Source of the DNA: DATKFM01 sp963810485
GTDB lineage: Bacteria > Pseudomonadota > Alphaproteobacteria > Dongiales > Dongiaceae
Direction of reading: 5' to 3'
DNA length: 64,000 bases
Assembly (NCBI GenBank): GCA_963810485.1
Contig: CAWENQ010000002.1
Coordinates: 124,001-188,000 of the forward strand
Program-made: the position numbers and the translations under genes
Part shown: positions 1 through 9,569 of the stretch, piece after piece
How the letters are laid out: the number at the start of each line of letters is the position of its first letter
How positions within the stretch are numbered: position 1 is the stretch's first letter
Notes under the pieces: model-generated
The model's input: only the letters and a program-made list of their open reading frames with translations
Database searches by the model: none
Told to the model about the DNA's origin: nothing

Positions 1-1183
1 GATTGCCGTCGAGGCCAAGAATGTGCCACTGCCCGTCCGCGCTCCGGCAGGCGACGCCGGGGAAGAGGCGGGTCGTGCCGTCGCTTTCGATTCTTTCCTG
101 TGACAGGCGGCGGCAGTGGGGCGAGTTGCCGCTGCCGACCGCGGGGCCGGGGACGATGATGAAGCGGTCGGCGATGGCGGTGCTTTCCCAGGGGATGCGC
201 GCGCCATCGGCCTCGGACTCCAAGGTGTGGGAGCGCGCCCAGGCGAAGCCGGTCCGCGCTTCCGAGGGCCAGCCGACGGCGCCGGGCGATATCGCGACGA
301 GGTCGCGGGAGCGTGTGCCGCTGACATCGTTCAGGGGACCGGCGGCGCTGTCGACATAGCGCACATAGTGGCGCAGGGCCGGCGCGTAGTACCAGGCGCG
401 CGATTGTCCGGCGCCTGCGGCGTCGCCCTCCGGATGGCAGAGGATCTTGTAGGTATCGAAGGTGCCGGCGGCGACGGAGATCTTCTCCCGCTGTTCGACG
501 GCGCACTGCCAGGGATCGGCGGCGCCGGTGCCGGACTTCACCGCATAGCTGCTGACGGCGCCGACGGTCAGCGGCCAGGACAGCGGCTGCTGCACCGTGA
601 CGCCGTTCTCCTGGCCCGTCGCCAGCGTGAAATCGAAGGGCGACGCCCAGCGCGAGCCTCTGCCGTTCTGCCAGGCCACAGACTGCCGGTCGGCCGAAAC
701 GACCGTTTCGATGCTGCCATCGGTGTAGATGTAGACATCGCCGGTTTCGTAGAGCGGACCTTGCACGGAATGGTCCGCGCGAGGCGCCGCAGGCGCCGAA
801 GGCTCGGCGAGCCGGGCGATCAGATCGCGCGTTACGGTGCCGTCGGGCGTGAGGCCGACATCGGATTGATAGTCGGACACCGCCCGGCGCGTCTTGGGAC
901 CGGTGATTCCGTCGAGCTGCCCGCGATAATAGCCGAGATCGGCAAGCGCCTTCTGAGCCGCCAGGACTTGCGGATCCGCGGGCGCGCGCGGTTTCGTCGG
1001 CGGCGTCGCCGGCGCGGGCTCGGCCGGCGCCGGTGTTGTCGAGGTCTCCGTCTGCTGGGTACAGGCCGTCAGGAAGACCGCGAGCAACGCGACGGCAATC
1101 AGCTGAAAGCCGCGTTGCCGGTTCAGGAGTCCGGTCCGGTAACTTGAGGCAACAGGGAGATCGAGGCTTTGAGGACTTGTCAT
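1..1183 (-). CDS. Peptidoglycan-binding lipoprotein (3' end outside window)
   Basis: The frame is open from an ATG at 1183 to the window edge, so the C-terminus is missing. The N-terminus has a hydrophobic stretch ending in a lipobox (LTAC), predicting lipidation at the envelope. A Pro/Ala linker follows, then a PG_binding_1-type domain (AQKALADLGYYRGQLDGITG, then TRRAV and LTPDGTVT). The long C-terminal region contains CRSADGQWHIL, which resembles the end of bacterial surface-antigen-like domains; that assignment is tentative. The start codon overlaps the restored stop of the upstream kinase gene by one base (TGATG), indicating translational coupling. The role is probably cell-wall binding; a catalytic activity cannot be read from the sequence. 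Confidence 0.8.
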   Translation of the reverse strand, partial: MTSPQSLDLPVASSYRTGLLNRQRGFQLIAVALLAVFLTACTQQTETSTTPAPAEPAPATPPTKPRAPADPQVLAAQKALADLGYYRGQLDGITGPKTRRAVSDYQSDVGLTPDGTVTRDLIARLAEPSAPAAPRADHSVQGPLYETGDVYIYTDGSIETVVSADRQSVAWQNGRGSRWASPFDFTLATGQENGVTVQQPLSWPLTVGAVSSYAVKSGTGAADPWQCAVEQREKISVAAGTFDTYKILCHPEGDAAGAGQSRAWYYAPALRHYVRYVDSAAGPLNDVSGTRSRDLVAISPGAVGWPSEARTGFAWARSHTLESEADGARIPWESTAIADRFIIVPGPAVGSGNSPHCRRLSQERIESDGTTRLFPGVACRSADGQWHILGLDGN

Positions 1184-3139
1184 CAGGCCACCTGTGTCGA
1201 TCGCTTGCCGGGGCCGGGCTTTGGCGATTGCGCGGCCGTGGCAGAGGAATGGGTCCGCTCCCGGGGCAAGCGGATTACGGCAACCGTGCCGACTCCGAGG
1301 TCGCTGTCGAGCACCAGGGTGCCGCCATGAAATTCGATCCAGCGCCGCGACAGCGCGAGACCCAGGCCGGTGCCCTCATATTTGCGGGCGAGGCGTGAAT
1401 TCGAGCTGAACGAAGGGTTCGAACACCCTTTCGAGCTCGTGCTTGGCGATGCCGATGCCGGTGTCGGAGACCCTGATGACCACGTCGCCGTCCTTCTCCG
1501 CGGAAACGCGAACGGCGACGGTGCCGCCGGCGGGCGTGAACTTGATGGCGTTGGACAGCAGGTTCAGCAGCACCTGGTTCAGCTTGCGGTCATCGGCGCG
1601 CAGGAGCGGCACGTCGGCCGGCACATCGAATTCAAGCTTCACCCCGGCCTCGTCGGCGCGGCCATGGACCATCCCCACGCTGCTCAGCACGACATCGTGG
1701 AGATCGACAGCGGATTCGTTCATCTCCACCTTGCCGACCTCCGCCTTCGACAGGTCGAGGATGTCGTTGATCAGCGACAGCAGATGGCTGCCGCTGCGAT
1801 GAATGTCCGTGGCATATTCCTGGGTATTTTCCGGACTGAGCTTTATCGGGACCTGGCCGGCCAGCATTGCCGAGAAGCCGATGATGGCGTTGAGCGGCGT
1901 GCGCAGCTCATGGCTGACCATGGCCAGGAATTCCGATTTGGCCTGATTGGCCGAGTCCGCCTTTTCCTTGGCGCCGCGCAACTCGACTTCCGTGCGCTGC
2001 CGCTGCGCGACTTCGCTCCGCAGCGCCTCGTTCCGGTCCGACAGCTCGGCGGTCCGCTGGCTTACCACGCGCTCGACCGTTCGCCGCTGCACAACCAGGT
2101 TGATCTGATGCTGCGCCAGGAGGCCGGTCAACAGCGCGCCGACAAGCGCCAGGCAGTACGGCAGAACGTCGCCGGAATTCCAGCCGCGCTCGGCGTTGAC
2201 CGCAGCCATCAGCGACCAGCGGCGTCCGGCGACCTGGAATTCCCTGATGATGTTGAGAGTGCCCGCGGTTTCGGCTGTGTTCGAATTTCCTTCGGATGCC
2301 GAGTTCGCGCCAAACAGCAGATTCCGGCTTCCATCCGTGACATCGAAGAGCGACAGATGCATGTTCGGCGTTCTGTCGGCGCCCAGGACATCGGCCACGA
2401 AGTGGTCGAGCCGGAGCACGCCGATGGCAAAACCGGCAAGGGACTTGCGGCGCTCGAGGATATCCGCCGGCGCGCTGTTGCGCATGTAGAGCGGCAGGAT
2501 GAGCCAGAGGGCCGGACCGGCCTGACGCACCGTGGGCATCGGCAACAGTTTCGTTGCCTGGAGCTGGCCAAGATCGCCGGCGGACTCCAGGGCATTCCGA
2601 TAGCGGGGTTCGGTTCCCAGATCGTAGCTCAGCGCCTGTTCGTTGCCTTCGAAGGGAACCAGGTAGGCAATCGGCAGATATTCCAGCCGGTCGCCGGCCG
2701 GCGTCAGCGCGCCATCGGCGCCGGCCTCGCGGATGGTCAGGCCGAAGAGTCCGTCCCGCTGGATCGCGGCCTCGAAGGCGGGCCGCTCGAGCTGCGAAAC
2801 GCGGGGCACCCACGCCAAGGCCGAGAAACCGGAGTACCGGGCCAAGGTCAGGTCGGCAAATCGCAGGAACTCCCAGCGATCGATGCGATCGGAGGCCGTG
2901 ACGAAAGTGGCGACGGCGTTGACGGCATCGGTGTAGCGCTTGATGCCCTCGTTCAGCGCATCGGCCTGGCGCGCGGTCTCCGCCGCGAATTCGCGTTCCT
3001 CGACGTTGCGGTAGTACTGCTTGGTAATGGCAAAGCCGCTGAGGGAAATGGCAACGCCGCACGCCAACGTCAGAACGGTTGGCGTCCAATCGCCGAGTAT
3101 GATCCGGCGGGCGGAGCGGGTGGTTCCCTCGTGCCGCAA
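1183..3139 (-). CDS. CHASE-domain sensor histidine kinase (one frameshift near 1400)
   Basis: Membrane sensor kinase, about 650 residues once restored. Order: TM segment near residues 18-40, extracytoplasmic CHASE-like sensor region, second TM near 325-345, coiled coil, HisKA with phospho-acceptor His about 410 (VSHELRTPL), then HATPase with N-box (NQVLLNLLSNAIKF, Asn about 521) and G1 box (DTGIGIA). The uninterrupted frame ends at 1376 straight after PFVQLE, which is too early. The next frame continues with SRLARKYEGTGLGLALSRRW, the expected G2 box, and stops at 1183-1185. A single extra base within GAATTC near 1399-1402 explains this. No response regulator is adjacent, and the ligand is unknown. 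The downstream lipoprotein gene overlaps its stop by one base. Confidence 0.85.
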
Positions 3140-3302
3140 AGTTGACCCCTAGCGCAAGCGGCAATTCCTTAACGCTTAGGGCCGAATGCTTAACAATGCG
3201 CTAACATGTTGGGTTTATTGGTACGATATCGCGCTTTTGGCACGGTTAGCGCCGAGCAAAGCCCCCTCACCCCGCAATATCCGCTGGACGCGGATTTTGC
3301 AT

Positions 3303-3325
3303 CCCTCTCCCACAAGGGGAGAGGG
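3303..3325. repeat. GC-rich intergenic inverted repeat (copy 1)
   Basis: CCCTCTCCC (3303-3311) and GGGAGAGGG (3317-3325) form a hairpin with a short AC/AA-rich loop between the kinase and bicupin genes. Related elements lie at 4482-4500, 14647-14669 and 15102-15126. They look like a dispersed palindromic element family rather than factor-independent terminators, since no T-tract follows. Confidence 0.6.
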
Positions 3326-3344
3326 GACAGGCAGATGTCCTTAG

Positions 3345-4383
3345 TCACTCAGGCTGCTCGCCATCCCAATAGTTCCTTACGGCCGACATGTCGAAGACAA
3401 CCCTCTTCGTGCGCAGGGCGTTGACCGCCATCTTGTTCGAGTCCGGATAGACGCAGACGTCGTTCGGGTTGTGCTCGCCGATCATCAGGTAGCTGCAGGG
3501 GCCGGGGCCGCTGTTGAGGAAGGAATGGCCGATCTTCTGGCCGGCGGGGAAGCAGACATAGTCGCCCGGCTTTCATCTCGTAGCGCTCGTCGCCGAGCAG
3601 CAGCGTCACCTGCGCCTTCGAGGATCAGCGCGTGCTCCTCCTCCAGCATGTGATAGTGCCGGGGCGCACAGGCGCCTGCCGGGCGCGGGCGATTCGATCA
3701 GCATGCCGACATGGTAGTCCGCGCCGACGGCGGCGTAGGTGAGATGCTTCGAGCGGCCGCCGAACCGCGTGCCCTGCGCGCCTCCTCGTCCCAGGCCACG
3801 TCGTGCGACGGAGATCGGCGGCTTGGGCTTGACGGGCGCCTCGGGCGGCTTCGCCGCGGCATCGGATGGCGGCAGCTCGCCCGCCGGGAGACCGGTGTTC
3901 TCGCCGTCCCAATAGCCGCGCGTCGCCGCGAGATCGAAGATCGCGCGCCGCCCCAGCGCGCGCACCAGCACCTTGCCGGTGTCGGTGTAGACGCACGACC
4001 TCGTTCGGATTGCGCTCGCCCACGATCACGTAGCGGCAGGGCGCGCCGCTGTTGTTGATGAGGCAATGGCCGGCCTTCTGCCCGGCGGGAAAACAGACAT
4101 AGTCGCCCGCCTTCATCTCATAGGTGCCGGCGCCGATGCGCACGGTGAGCGCGCCCTCGAGGATGTAGACATGCTCCTCCTCGAAGATGTGGTAGTGCGC
4201 GGGCGAGCTCTGCTTGCCCGGCGGCAGTTCCTCGATCGCGACGCCGACATGATAGTCGTCGCCGACCACGGCGCGGGTCAGGTGGCGGTAGCGGATGCCG
4301 AAGCGCGGGACGTCGGACCATTCCGTCCAGGGGACGTCTGACGACGAGATCGGCTTCGGCGGCGCGGTTTGTTCGGTCGGCAT
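3345..4383 (-). CDS. Bicupin-domain protein (several frameshifts)
   Basis: Two cupin beta-barrels in tandem. The first is intact: SPAHYHIFEEEHVYILEG supplies His/Glu metal ligands and GDYVCFPAGQKAGHCLINN the second cupin motif. The second is spread over three frames but carries the same order: HYHMLEEEHALILEG, ERYEMKAG, then VCFPAGQK and HNPNDVCVYPDSNKM, ending YWDGEQPE at 3345. Net single-base insertions are needed near 3990, 3670, 3613 and 3572, plus a short double disturbance near 3800. Mononuclear metal enzymes and sugar-binding proteins share this fold, so the substrate is unknown. This is the most damaged locus in the window and may be a real pseudogene. Confidence 0.7.
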
Positions 4384-4481
4384 TTGTCGGCGTGCTCCGT
4401 GGCGATTTGGCGTCCGGGGATTTGCCGGCGGAGCTTGGACCAGGAGATGGCGGGCTCATGTCATGACGCCCTCCCCCTACA

Positions 4482-4500
4482 CCCTCCCGCAAGGGGAGGG
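4482..4500. repeat. GC-rich intergenic inverted repeat (copy 2)
   Basis: CCCTCCC (4482-4488) and GGGAGGG (4494-4500) form a short hairpin in the gap between the bicupin gene and the methyltransferase remnant. It belongs with the similar palindromes at 3303, 14647 and 15102. Confidence 0.55.
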
Positions 4501-4515
4501 AGATGGACGCGCTGC

Positions 4516-4697
4516 TTAGCGTTGACGCAACTCGGCCATCTCGGCGGCTTCGGCGATCCGCTGGCCGCGCCATCGCCGGTGTATTTGCGGCCGGGCAGCG
4601 GGATCAGCATGCTGACCTGCCGGCGGTAGCGGCGGTATTGGTCGCCGAAAAGGGCGATGAGGTCGCGCTCCTCGAAGTAGATTCCGAAGCGCAGCAT
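4516..4697 (-). pseudogene. 5'-truncated MddA/NnrU-like membrane methyltransferase remnant
   Basis: Only the last part of the family is present: GIYFEERDLIALFGDQYRRY followed by RRQVSMLIP matches the conserved C-terminal motif of integral-membrane methyltransferases of the isoprenylcysteine/phospholipid type, closest in memory to methanethiol S-methyltransferase MddA. Full-length members have about 250 residues and several TM helices, none of which are found upstream; the TetR promoter begins within 30 bp. The tail appears to change frame after KYTGDGAA to end in AELRQR at 4516. It is most likely a deletion scar left when the TetR module was established. Confidence 0.6.
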
Positions 4698-4723
4698 GGA
4701 CCTCTCCTCTCTCTCGCCCGGGC

Positions 4724-4752
4724 TTGACAGGAAGGCCCGGACCGTCTCTAAT
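4724..4752 (+). promoter_or_regulatory. Sigma-70 promoter of the tetR-hydrolase/GT operon
   Basis: TTGACA (4724-4729), a 17-bp spacer and TCTAAT (4747-4752) form a near-consensus housekeeping promoter about 80 bp upstream of the TetR start codon. The -10 element is overlapped by the TetR-type operator. Confidence 0.8.
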
Positions 4753-4772
4753 TCGGTCGACCGACCGAATTA
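4749..4772. promoter_or_regulatory. TetR-type operator palindrome
   Basis: A perfect inverted repeat with arms TAATTCGGTC (4749-4758) and GACCGAATTA (4763-4772) around a 4-bp centre. It overlaps the -10 box and probable start site, so a bound repressor would block RNA polymerase. The position just before a TetR gene implies autoregulation of the whole operon. Confidence 0.8.
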
Positions 4773-4831
4773 CGCATATGCGGCGTTGCGGAGTCAAGAG
4801 GGGCTCCCGCGAAAAACAGAGGCAGGAATGA

Positions 4832-5455
4832 ATGGCGCTTAAGAGAAACGCGGCGGCCGCGCCGGATTCGGAGACGCGCCTGGCGCTGCTGGCGGCGGCG
4901 GCTTCGTGCCTGGGCAGCCATGGCTATGCCGGGCTGTCGACGCGGCGTGTGGCGGAAGCGGCCGGCATGCCGCTGAGCCAGATCCATTATCATTTCGGCT
5001 CGAAGGACGCGCTGGTGCTGGCGCTGCTGGAGCATCAGAACAGCCGGCTCTTGGAACGCCAGAAGGCCACTTTCGCCGCCGACCTGCCGCTGTGGAAGCG
5101 CTGGGAGATGGCCTGCGACTATCTCGACGAGGATCTCGCGTCAGGCTATGTGCGCGTGCTGCAGGAGATGATGGCCGCGGGCTGGTCGAATCCCGAAATC
5201 GCGGCCGCGGTGCGGAGCTTTCTCAGCGGCTGGTATGTACTGTTGGGTACGATCGCGAAGGAGGCGACCGTTCGGCTGGGCGCGCTCGGCCCGCTGCGGC
5301 CCGATGACATCGCCACTCTCGTCGGCAATGCCTTTCTCGGCTGCGAGGCGATGCTGCTGCTGGGCTTCGAGGAACAGGGCATGCCGATCCGCCGCGCGCT
5401 GCGCCGCTTCGGCACGCTGATCCGCCGGCTGGAAGACAGCGCCGGAGGACGCTGA
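4832..5455 (+). CDS. TetR/AcrR family transcriptional regulator
   Basis: A 207-residue one-component repressor. The N-terminal helix-turn-helix spans about residues 15-65, with LSTRRVAEAAGMPLSQIHYH and FGSKDALVLALL typical of TetR recognition helices. The C-terminal helices form the ligand and dimer domain, whose inducer is unknown. The start follows a GAGGCAGG ribosome-binding site. The stop overlaps the next start by one base (TGATG), so the regulator and the hydrolase/glycosyltransferase are made from one transcript. The perfect palindrome at 4749-4772 is the likely target. Confidence 0.92.
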   Translation: MALKRNAAAAPDSETRLALLAAAASCLGSHGYAGLSTRRVAEAAGMPLSQIHYHFGSKDALVLALLEHQNSRLLERQKATFAADLPLWKRWEMACDYLDEDLASGYVRVLQEMMAAGWSNPEIAAAVRSFLSGWYVLLGTIAKEATVRLGALGPLRPDDIATLVGNAFLGCEAMLLLGFEEQGMPIRRALRRFGTLIRRLEDSAGGR

Positions 5456-7561
5456 TGCGGGCGAGACAACCCGATCAAACAGGCTACGTGAACCGCGACG
5501 GCGTCCGCATCCATTACGAAGTCCACGGCGCCGGCGGCAGGACGGTGCTGCTGCTGCCGGCATGGTCGATCGTGCATTCGCACATGTGGAAAGCGCAGGT
5601 CCCCTATCTCGCCCGTCACTACCGCGTGATCGCGTTCGACGGCCGCGGCAACGGCCTGTCGGACCGGCCGAAGGGCGCCGACGCCTACATCGCCCAGGAG
5701 TTCGTCGCCGATGCCATCGCGGTCCTGGATGCGACGGCGACAGAGCGCGCCGCGATCATCGGCCTCTCGTTCGGCGGGCATCTCGCGGCGATGCTGGCCG
5801 CACAACATCCGGAACGGGTGGAGAGCGCGATACTGATCGCGCCGGCGGCGCCGTTCGGCCCGACTGCCGAGGGACGCACCGAATCGAACTTCGAGGAGCG
5901 CTACAACAGCTACGAGGGTTGGGCGAAATACAACAGGCACTATTGGCAGCAGGATTATCGCGACTTCGCCGAATTCTTCTTCGGCATGGCCTTTCCCGAG
6001 CCCCATTCGACCAAGCAGATCGAGGACTGCGTCGGCTGGGCGCTGGAGACGACACCGGAGACATTGATCGACACCGTCGTGGCACGCTTCGTGCCGCATC
6101 AGGAGGGCGAGGCCTTGTACCGGACGATCCGCCGGCCGGCCCTGGTGCTGCATGGCGACCAGGACCGCATCATCCCCTACGAGAAGGGCCAAGCGGTCGC
6201 GGCGGCGATCGGCGCGCCGCTGATCACCCTGGAAGGCGCCGGCCATATCCCGACCGCGCGCGATCCCGTGATCGTCAACCGGCTGATCCGCGATTTCGTC
6301 GACCGCTCGGCCGGCGCCCTGCCCCAGGCGCCGCAGCTCATCCGCCGCGGGCTCGGCCGCAGCAAGCGCGCGCTCTATCTGTCATCGCCGATCGGCCTCG
6401 GCCACGGGCGGCGCGACCTCGCGATCGCGCGCGCGCTGCGCGCGGAGCAACCCGGCCTGGAGATCGACTGGCTGGCGCAGCATCCGGTGACGGCGCTGCT
6501 GGAGAGCGCGGGCGAGACGATGCATCCGGCAAGCCGCCTGCTGGTCAATGAATCGAGCCACATCGAAAGCGAGGCCTGCGAGCATGATCTCCATGTCTTC
6601 GAAGCCCTGCGCCGCATGGATGAGATCCTGGTCGCCAATTTCATGCTATTCCAGGAGGTGGTCGAAGAAGGCGACTATGATCTCGTCATCGCCGACGAAT
6701 GCTGGGAAGTGGACCATTTCTGGCATGAGCATCCCGAGCTGAAACGCACGGCGCTCGCCTGGTTCACCGATTTCGTCGGCTACATGCCGATGCCCGAGGG
6801 CGGCGACCGCGAGGCCTATCTGACCGCCGACTACAATGCGGAGATGATCGAACACATCGCGCGCTATCCGCGCATTCGCGATACCTCGATCTTCGTCGGC
6901 GACCCCGGCGATATCGTTCCCGGCACTTTCGGCCCCGGCCTGCCGGAGATCCGCGCCTGGACGGAACAGAATTTCGATTTCTGCGGCTACATCACCGGAC
7001 TCGATCAGCCCCAGGCCGCCGAGCGGGCCGCGCTGCGCGAACGCTTCGGCTATGGCGAGGACGAGAAGGTTTGCATCGTCACCGTCGGGGGCTCGGGCGT
7101 CGGCGGCGCATCTGCTGCGGCGGATCGCCGACGCCTTCCCCGCCATCCGGCGGCAGCTGCCGGAACTGCGCATGATCATGGTTGCCGGGCCGCGCATCGA
7201 TGGGAACAGCTTGCGGTGCCATGCCGATATCGAGGTCCGCGGCTATGTGCCGGACCTGCACAAGCATCTGGCGGCCTGCGATATCGCGCTGGTCCAGGGC
7301 GGGCTCACCACCTGCATGGAGTTGACGGCAGCGCGCACGCCGTTCCTCTATTTCCCGCTGCGCAATCATTTCGAGCAGAACGTGCATGTGCGCCATCGGC
7401 TCAACCGCTATGGCGCGGGACGCGCGATGGACTACGACTCGGCCACGCCCGATGAGATCGCCGCGGCGGTGGTCGCCGAATTGCGGCGGCCGGTTACGTA
7501 CCGTGAGGTCGAAAGCGGCGGTGCGGCGCGCGCCGCAAGAATGCTGGCCGGATTGATCTAG
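5455..7561 (+). CDS. Alpha/beta-hydrolase fused to MurG/UGT-like glycosyltransferase (one frameshift near 7107)
   Basis: A rare two-enzyme fusion of about 700 residues. Residues 1-285 are an alpha/beta hydrolase: oxyanion region PAWSIVHS, nucleophile elbow GLSFGG, acid in HGDQDRIIP and catalytic His in GAGHIP. From about residue 300 a GT-B glycosyltransferase begins (LSSPIGLGHGRRDLAIARAL) with a C-terminal nucleotide-sugar site (ACDIALVQGGLTTCMELTAA, then PLRNHFEQN). The frame breaks after VTVGGSGVGG and resumes with HLLRRIADAFP, a net one-base insertion. The product might glycosylate a small lipophilic molecule and cleave an ester, or reverse its modification; the substrate is unknown. It is co-transcribed with TetR. 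Confidence 0.85.
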
Positions 7562-8018
7562 CCGCCCGTGGCTCCCGCGGCCGCTGCCGGCGCGCTCTCT
7601 GCGGGCGCGTCGTTGACCACACGGCCCCCGCCGGCCTTGCGTTCGGCGATGCGGGCGTCCTTGAGGCGCTTGGCTTCGGCGGCGCTGAGGCTCCAGGCGA
7701 TCAGGGTCTGCTTGAGGAAATCCTCAGGCTGGTCCAACAGCCAGGCTTGCAGCCGCTCATGCTCGTCGAAGGACAGGCCGGGCGCGCGGATACGGCCGAG
7801 GCGCGCCAGCTCCGGCGCCTTGGCGCCCTTCCAGGAGAGCACGAATACCTCGCCGGTCTGCTCATGCTGGATCTCGATGACGGACATGTCGCCGAAGGTG
7901 CCGGCAGCGCGCTTGGCCGCGTCGCTCGCCAGCCGCTGCTCGCGCAGTCGGGCCATCTTGGCGGTCTCGCTTTCAACGACCTTGCGCGACGCCACGGTGT
8001 GCTGGGGCGCTTTGCTCA
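7558..8018 (-). CDS. Hypothetical protein
   Basis: About 153 residues, soluble, with no recognised domain. The start is placed at the ATG at 8018 (MSKAPQHTVASRK) because a GAGGA ribosome-binding site precedes it; the frame is open further upstream to 8127 but without a good site. The N-terminal half is charged and probably helical (ETAKMARLREQRLASDAAKR), and the C-terminus is Ala-rich. It converges with the glycosyltransferase gene, the two stops overlapping by a few bases. Confidence 0.65.
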
Positions 8019-8084
8019 TGATCCTGATCCTCGGCTGTTGTTGGCTGAACTGAAGTGAACACAGAAGGGGCGCGACACAACCAA

Positions 8085-8282
8085 TCAATTGTCGGTGCGC
8101 AGGATGTCTTCCTCGCGGACGACCCATTCATGGCCGCTCTTCAGGGATTTCAGCCGGTACTGGTTGCTCATGCCCGTCGGCGGCATGAGGCGGGTGACTT
8201 CGTAGGGGCCCGGCGGCGTCTGTGCGTTGAGGCCCGAGCGCGCCTCCACCACCTGGCCCAGCCGGTATTTATGATCCGTCAT
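8085..8282 (-). CDS. Small conserved hypothetical protein
   Basis: 65 residues, beginning HKYRLGQVVEARSG and containing GPYEVTRLMPPTG and YRLKSLKSGHEW. The pattern resembles short beta-rich alphaproteobacterial proteins seen in several orders, probably SH3-like folds, with no assigned function. A strong AGGAG precedes the ATG at 8282. It lies 66 bp upstream of the next minus-strand gene and may be co-transcribed with it. Confidence 0.7.
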   Translation of the reverse strand: MTDHKYRLGQVVEARSGLNAQTPPGPYEVTRLMPPTGMSNQYRLKSLKSGHEWVVREEDILRTDN

Positions 8283-8623
8283 CTATTCACTCCTCTGGTG
8301 GCCGCGCGGGCCGCCGTGATTGTGCCTCTTTCGGGCAAGACGCCGCCCAGCGGCGCTGCTGCCGCCAAGCCGGGCGTTGTGCATTCCAGGAAAAGCCATG
8401 ACCCGCGATTGCGGTCTTTCAGGGGCAGCCGGCGCGGGTACGGGTGTTGCGCGGTCCGGTGTCAGGCGGGACGACTTCGAGGGTCCCACGCAAATTGAGA
8501 CGCTGGCCGCGATCTCGCCCGGAGAGGACCATTTTGGCCGCTAAAAGTCAAACCGGCGGCCCCCGGCGCGGCGAACGCGGCAACAGCATCCGCGCTGCCC
8601 CCCGAGCGGCAAAAGCCGAACGA
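8283..8623. other. Intergenic gap, no gene seen
   Basis: About 340 bp between the small conserved gene and the MipA-type gene. A 68-codon minus-strand frame is present but is Arg/Pro-rich with no ribosome-binding site, as expected by chance at this GC content. The promoter of the 65-residue gene should lie here; I cannot place it confidently. Confidence 0.4.
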
Positions 8624-9526
8624 TCAGAACGTGTAAGCGATGCTGAGATCGAAGGTGAACTGGGTCCGGCTCTGGGTAATCGGGCTGCGGCCGGCGTCGC
8701 CGAGCAACCGCTCGACCGCGGCATCTGCGACGATCAGCCAGTTGTCGGTTATGAAGTAGATTGCCGTGATGCCGAAATTCGCGTTTTTGAAGCCGGGATC
8801 GGCCTTGAATGCGGGCAGGTTGGAGTTTGCCGCCTGGCCGGGGCTGACGCTGAAATAGGAATCCATGTAATCCTGATCGGCGAGCGTCACCGACGGACCT
8901 GCGAAGACGATGAATTTCTCGCTGGCGCTGAGGGGCATGTAAGCGCTGAGATCGCCGATCCAGCCATCGTGGCCACCGATGCCGCGCCTGACGTCGAATG
9001 AGAGCACGACCGGCAATATGAAAACCTGCCCGAACAGCTTTGCCTCCGGAGCCGGGTCGATGTCACCCAGCCCGCGGATGCGCGGGTCGTCATTGTCGTT
9101 GCGACCCAGGTCGTAGGATACCGCGACGCCGGCACGGTAGGTGTCACCGCGCAGCAGATTGACCCCCAGTCCCTCGCCGACCGAGAAAAAGGCGATGTCG
9201 CGAAAGCGGATGTCGACGATGCCACCGGGCATCACCTCATAGCTGTCGGCGCCTTCATACTTTGGCATCACGGTGCCGGTCAGGCCTAGCGTAACACGCC
9301 ATTCGGGCAGCGGGTCATCGTCCAGCTTTACCAGGACCTCGCCGGCCGAATACTGCCAACTCGCCAGCGGCGACGGAGTCTGCGCCAAGCCGTTTCCCGG
9401 CATTGTGAGGCATGCAAGCAGCAGGCAGATGCTGAAGACGACAAGAAGTCCCGGGCGGACTGCCGATGTACGCTTCGGCATCGCGCCCGGGAGGACGACG
9501 TTTGTCGTACCGTCCAGACCCTGCAT
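8624..9526 (-). CDS. MipA/OmpV family outer-membrane protein
   Basis: About 300 residues with a signal peptide (VVFSICLLLACLTMPGNGLA, cut before QTPSP). The mature part has the MipA/OmpV pattern: WRVTLGLTGTVMPKYEGAD near the start, AFFSVGEGLGVNL, an extended beta-strand region, and the last strand ending in an aromatic residue (FDLSIAYTF), as outer-membrane barrels require for BAM recognition. Family members are porin-like or scaffold murein hydrolases. Two starts are possible, 9526 and the ATG at 9481 (MPKRTSAV); neither has a strong ribosome-binding site. It is monocistronic as far as can be seen. Confidence 0.85.
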   Translation of the reverse strand: MQGLDGTTNVVLPGAMPKRTSAVRPGLLVVFSICLLLACLTMPGNGLAQTPSPLASWQYSAGEVLVKLDDDPLPEWRVTLGLTGTVMPKYEGADSYEVMPGGIVDIRFRDIAFFSVGEGLGVNLLRGDTYRAGVAVSYDLGRNDNDDPRIRGLGDIDPAPEAKLFGQVFILPVVLSFDVRRGIGGHDGWIGDLSAYMPLSASEKFIVFAGPSVTLADQDYMDSYFSVSPGQAANSNLPAFKADPGFKNANFGITAIYFITDNWLIVADAAVERLLGDAGRSPITQSRTQFTFDLSIAYTF

Positions 9527-9569
9527 TGATACTCGTGTTAAATCCGGGCCTCTACATCCCGGCGTTAAG

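Noticed and set aside
116..1147. Plus-strand frame of 343 codons at the window start
   Set aside because: The minus strand carries a signal peptide, lipobox and peptidoglycan-binding domain; the plus frame is an Arg/Gly-rich shadow.
1370..3145. Long plus-strand open frame opposite the histidine kinase
   Set aside because: It is the mirror of a gene with full kinase motifs; composition is Arg/Gly/Ala-rich with no domain or ribosome-binding site.
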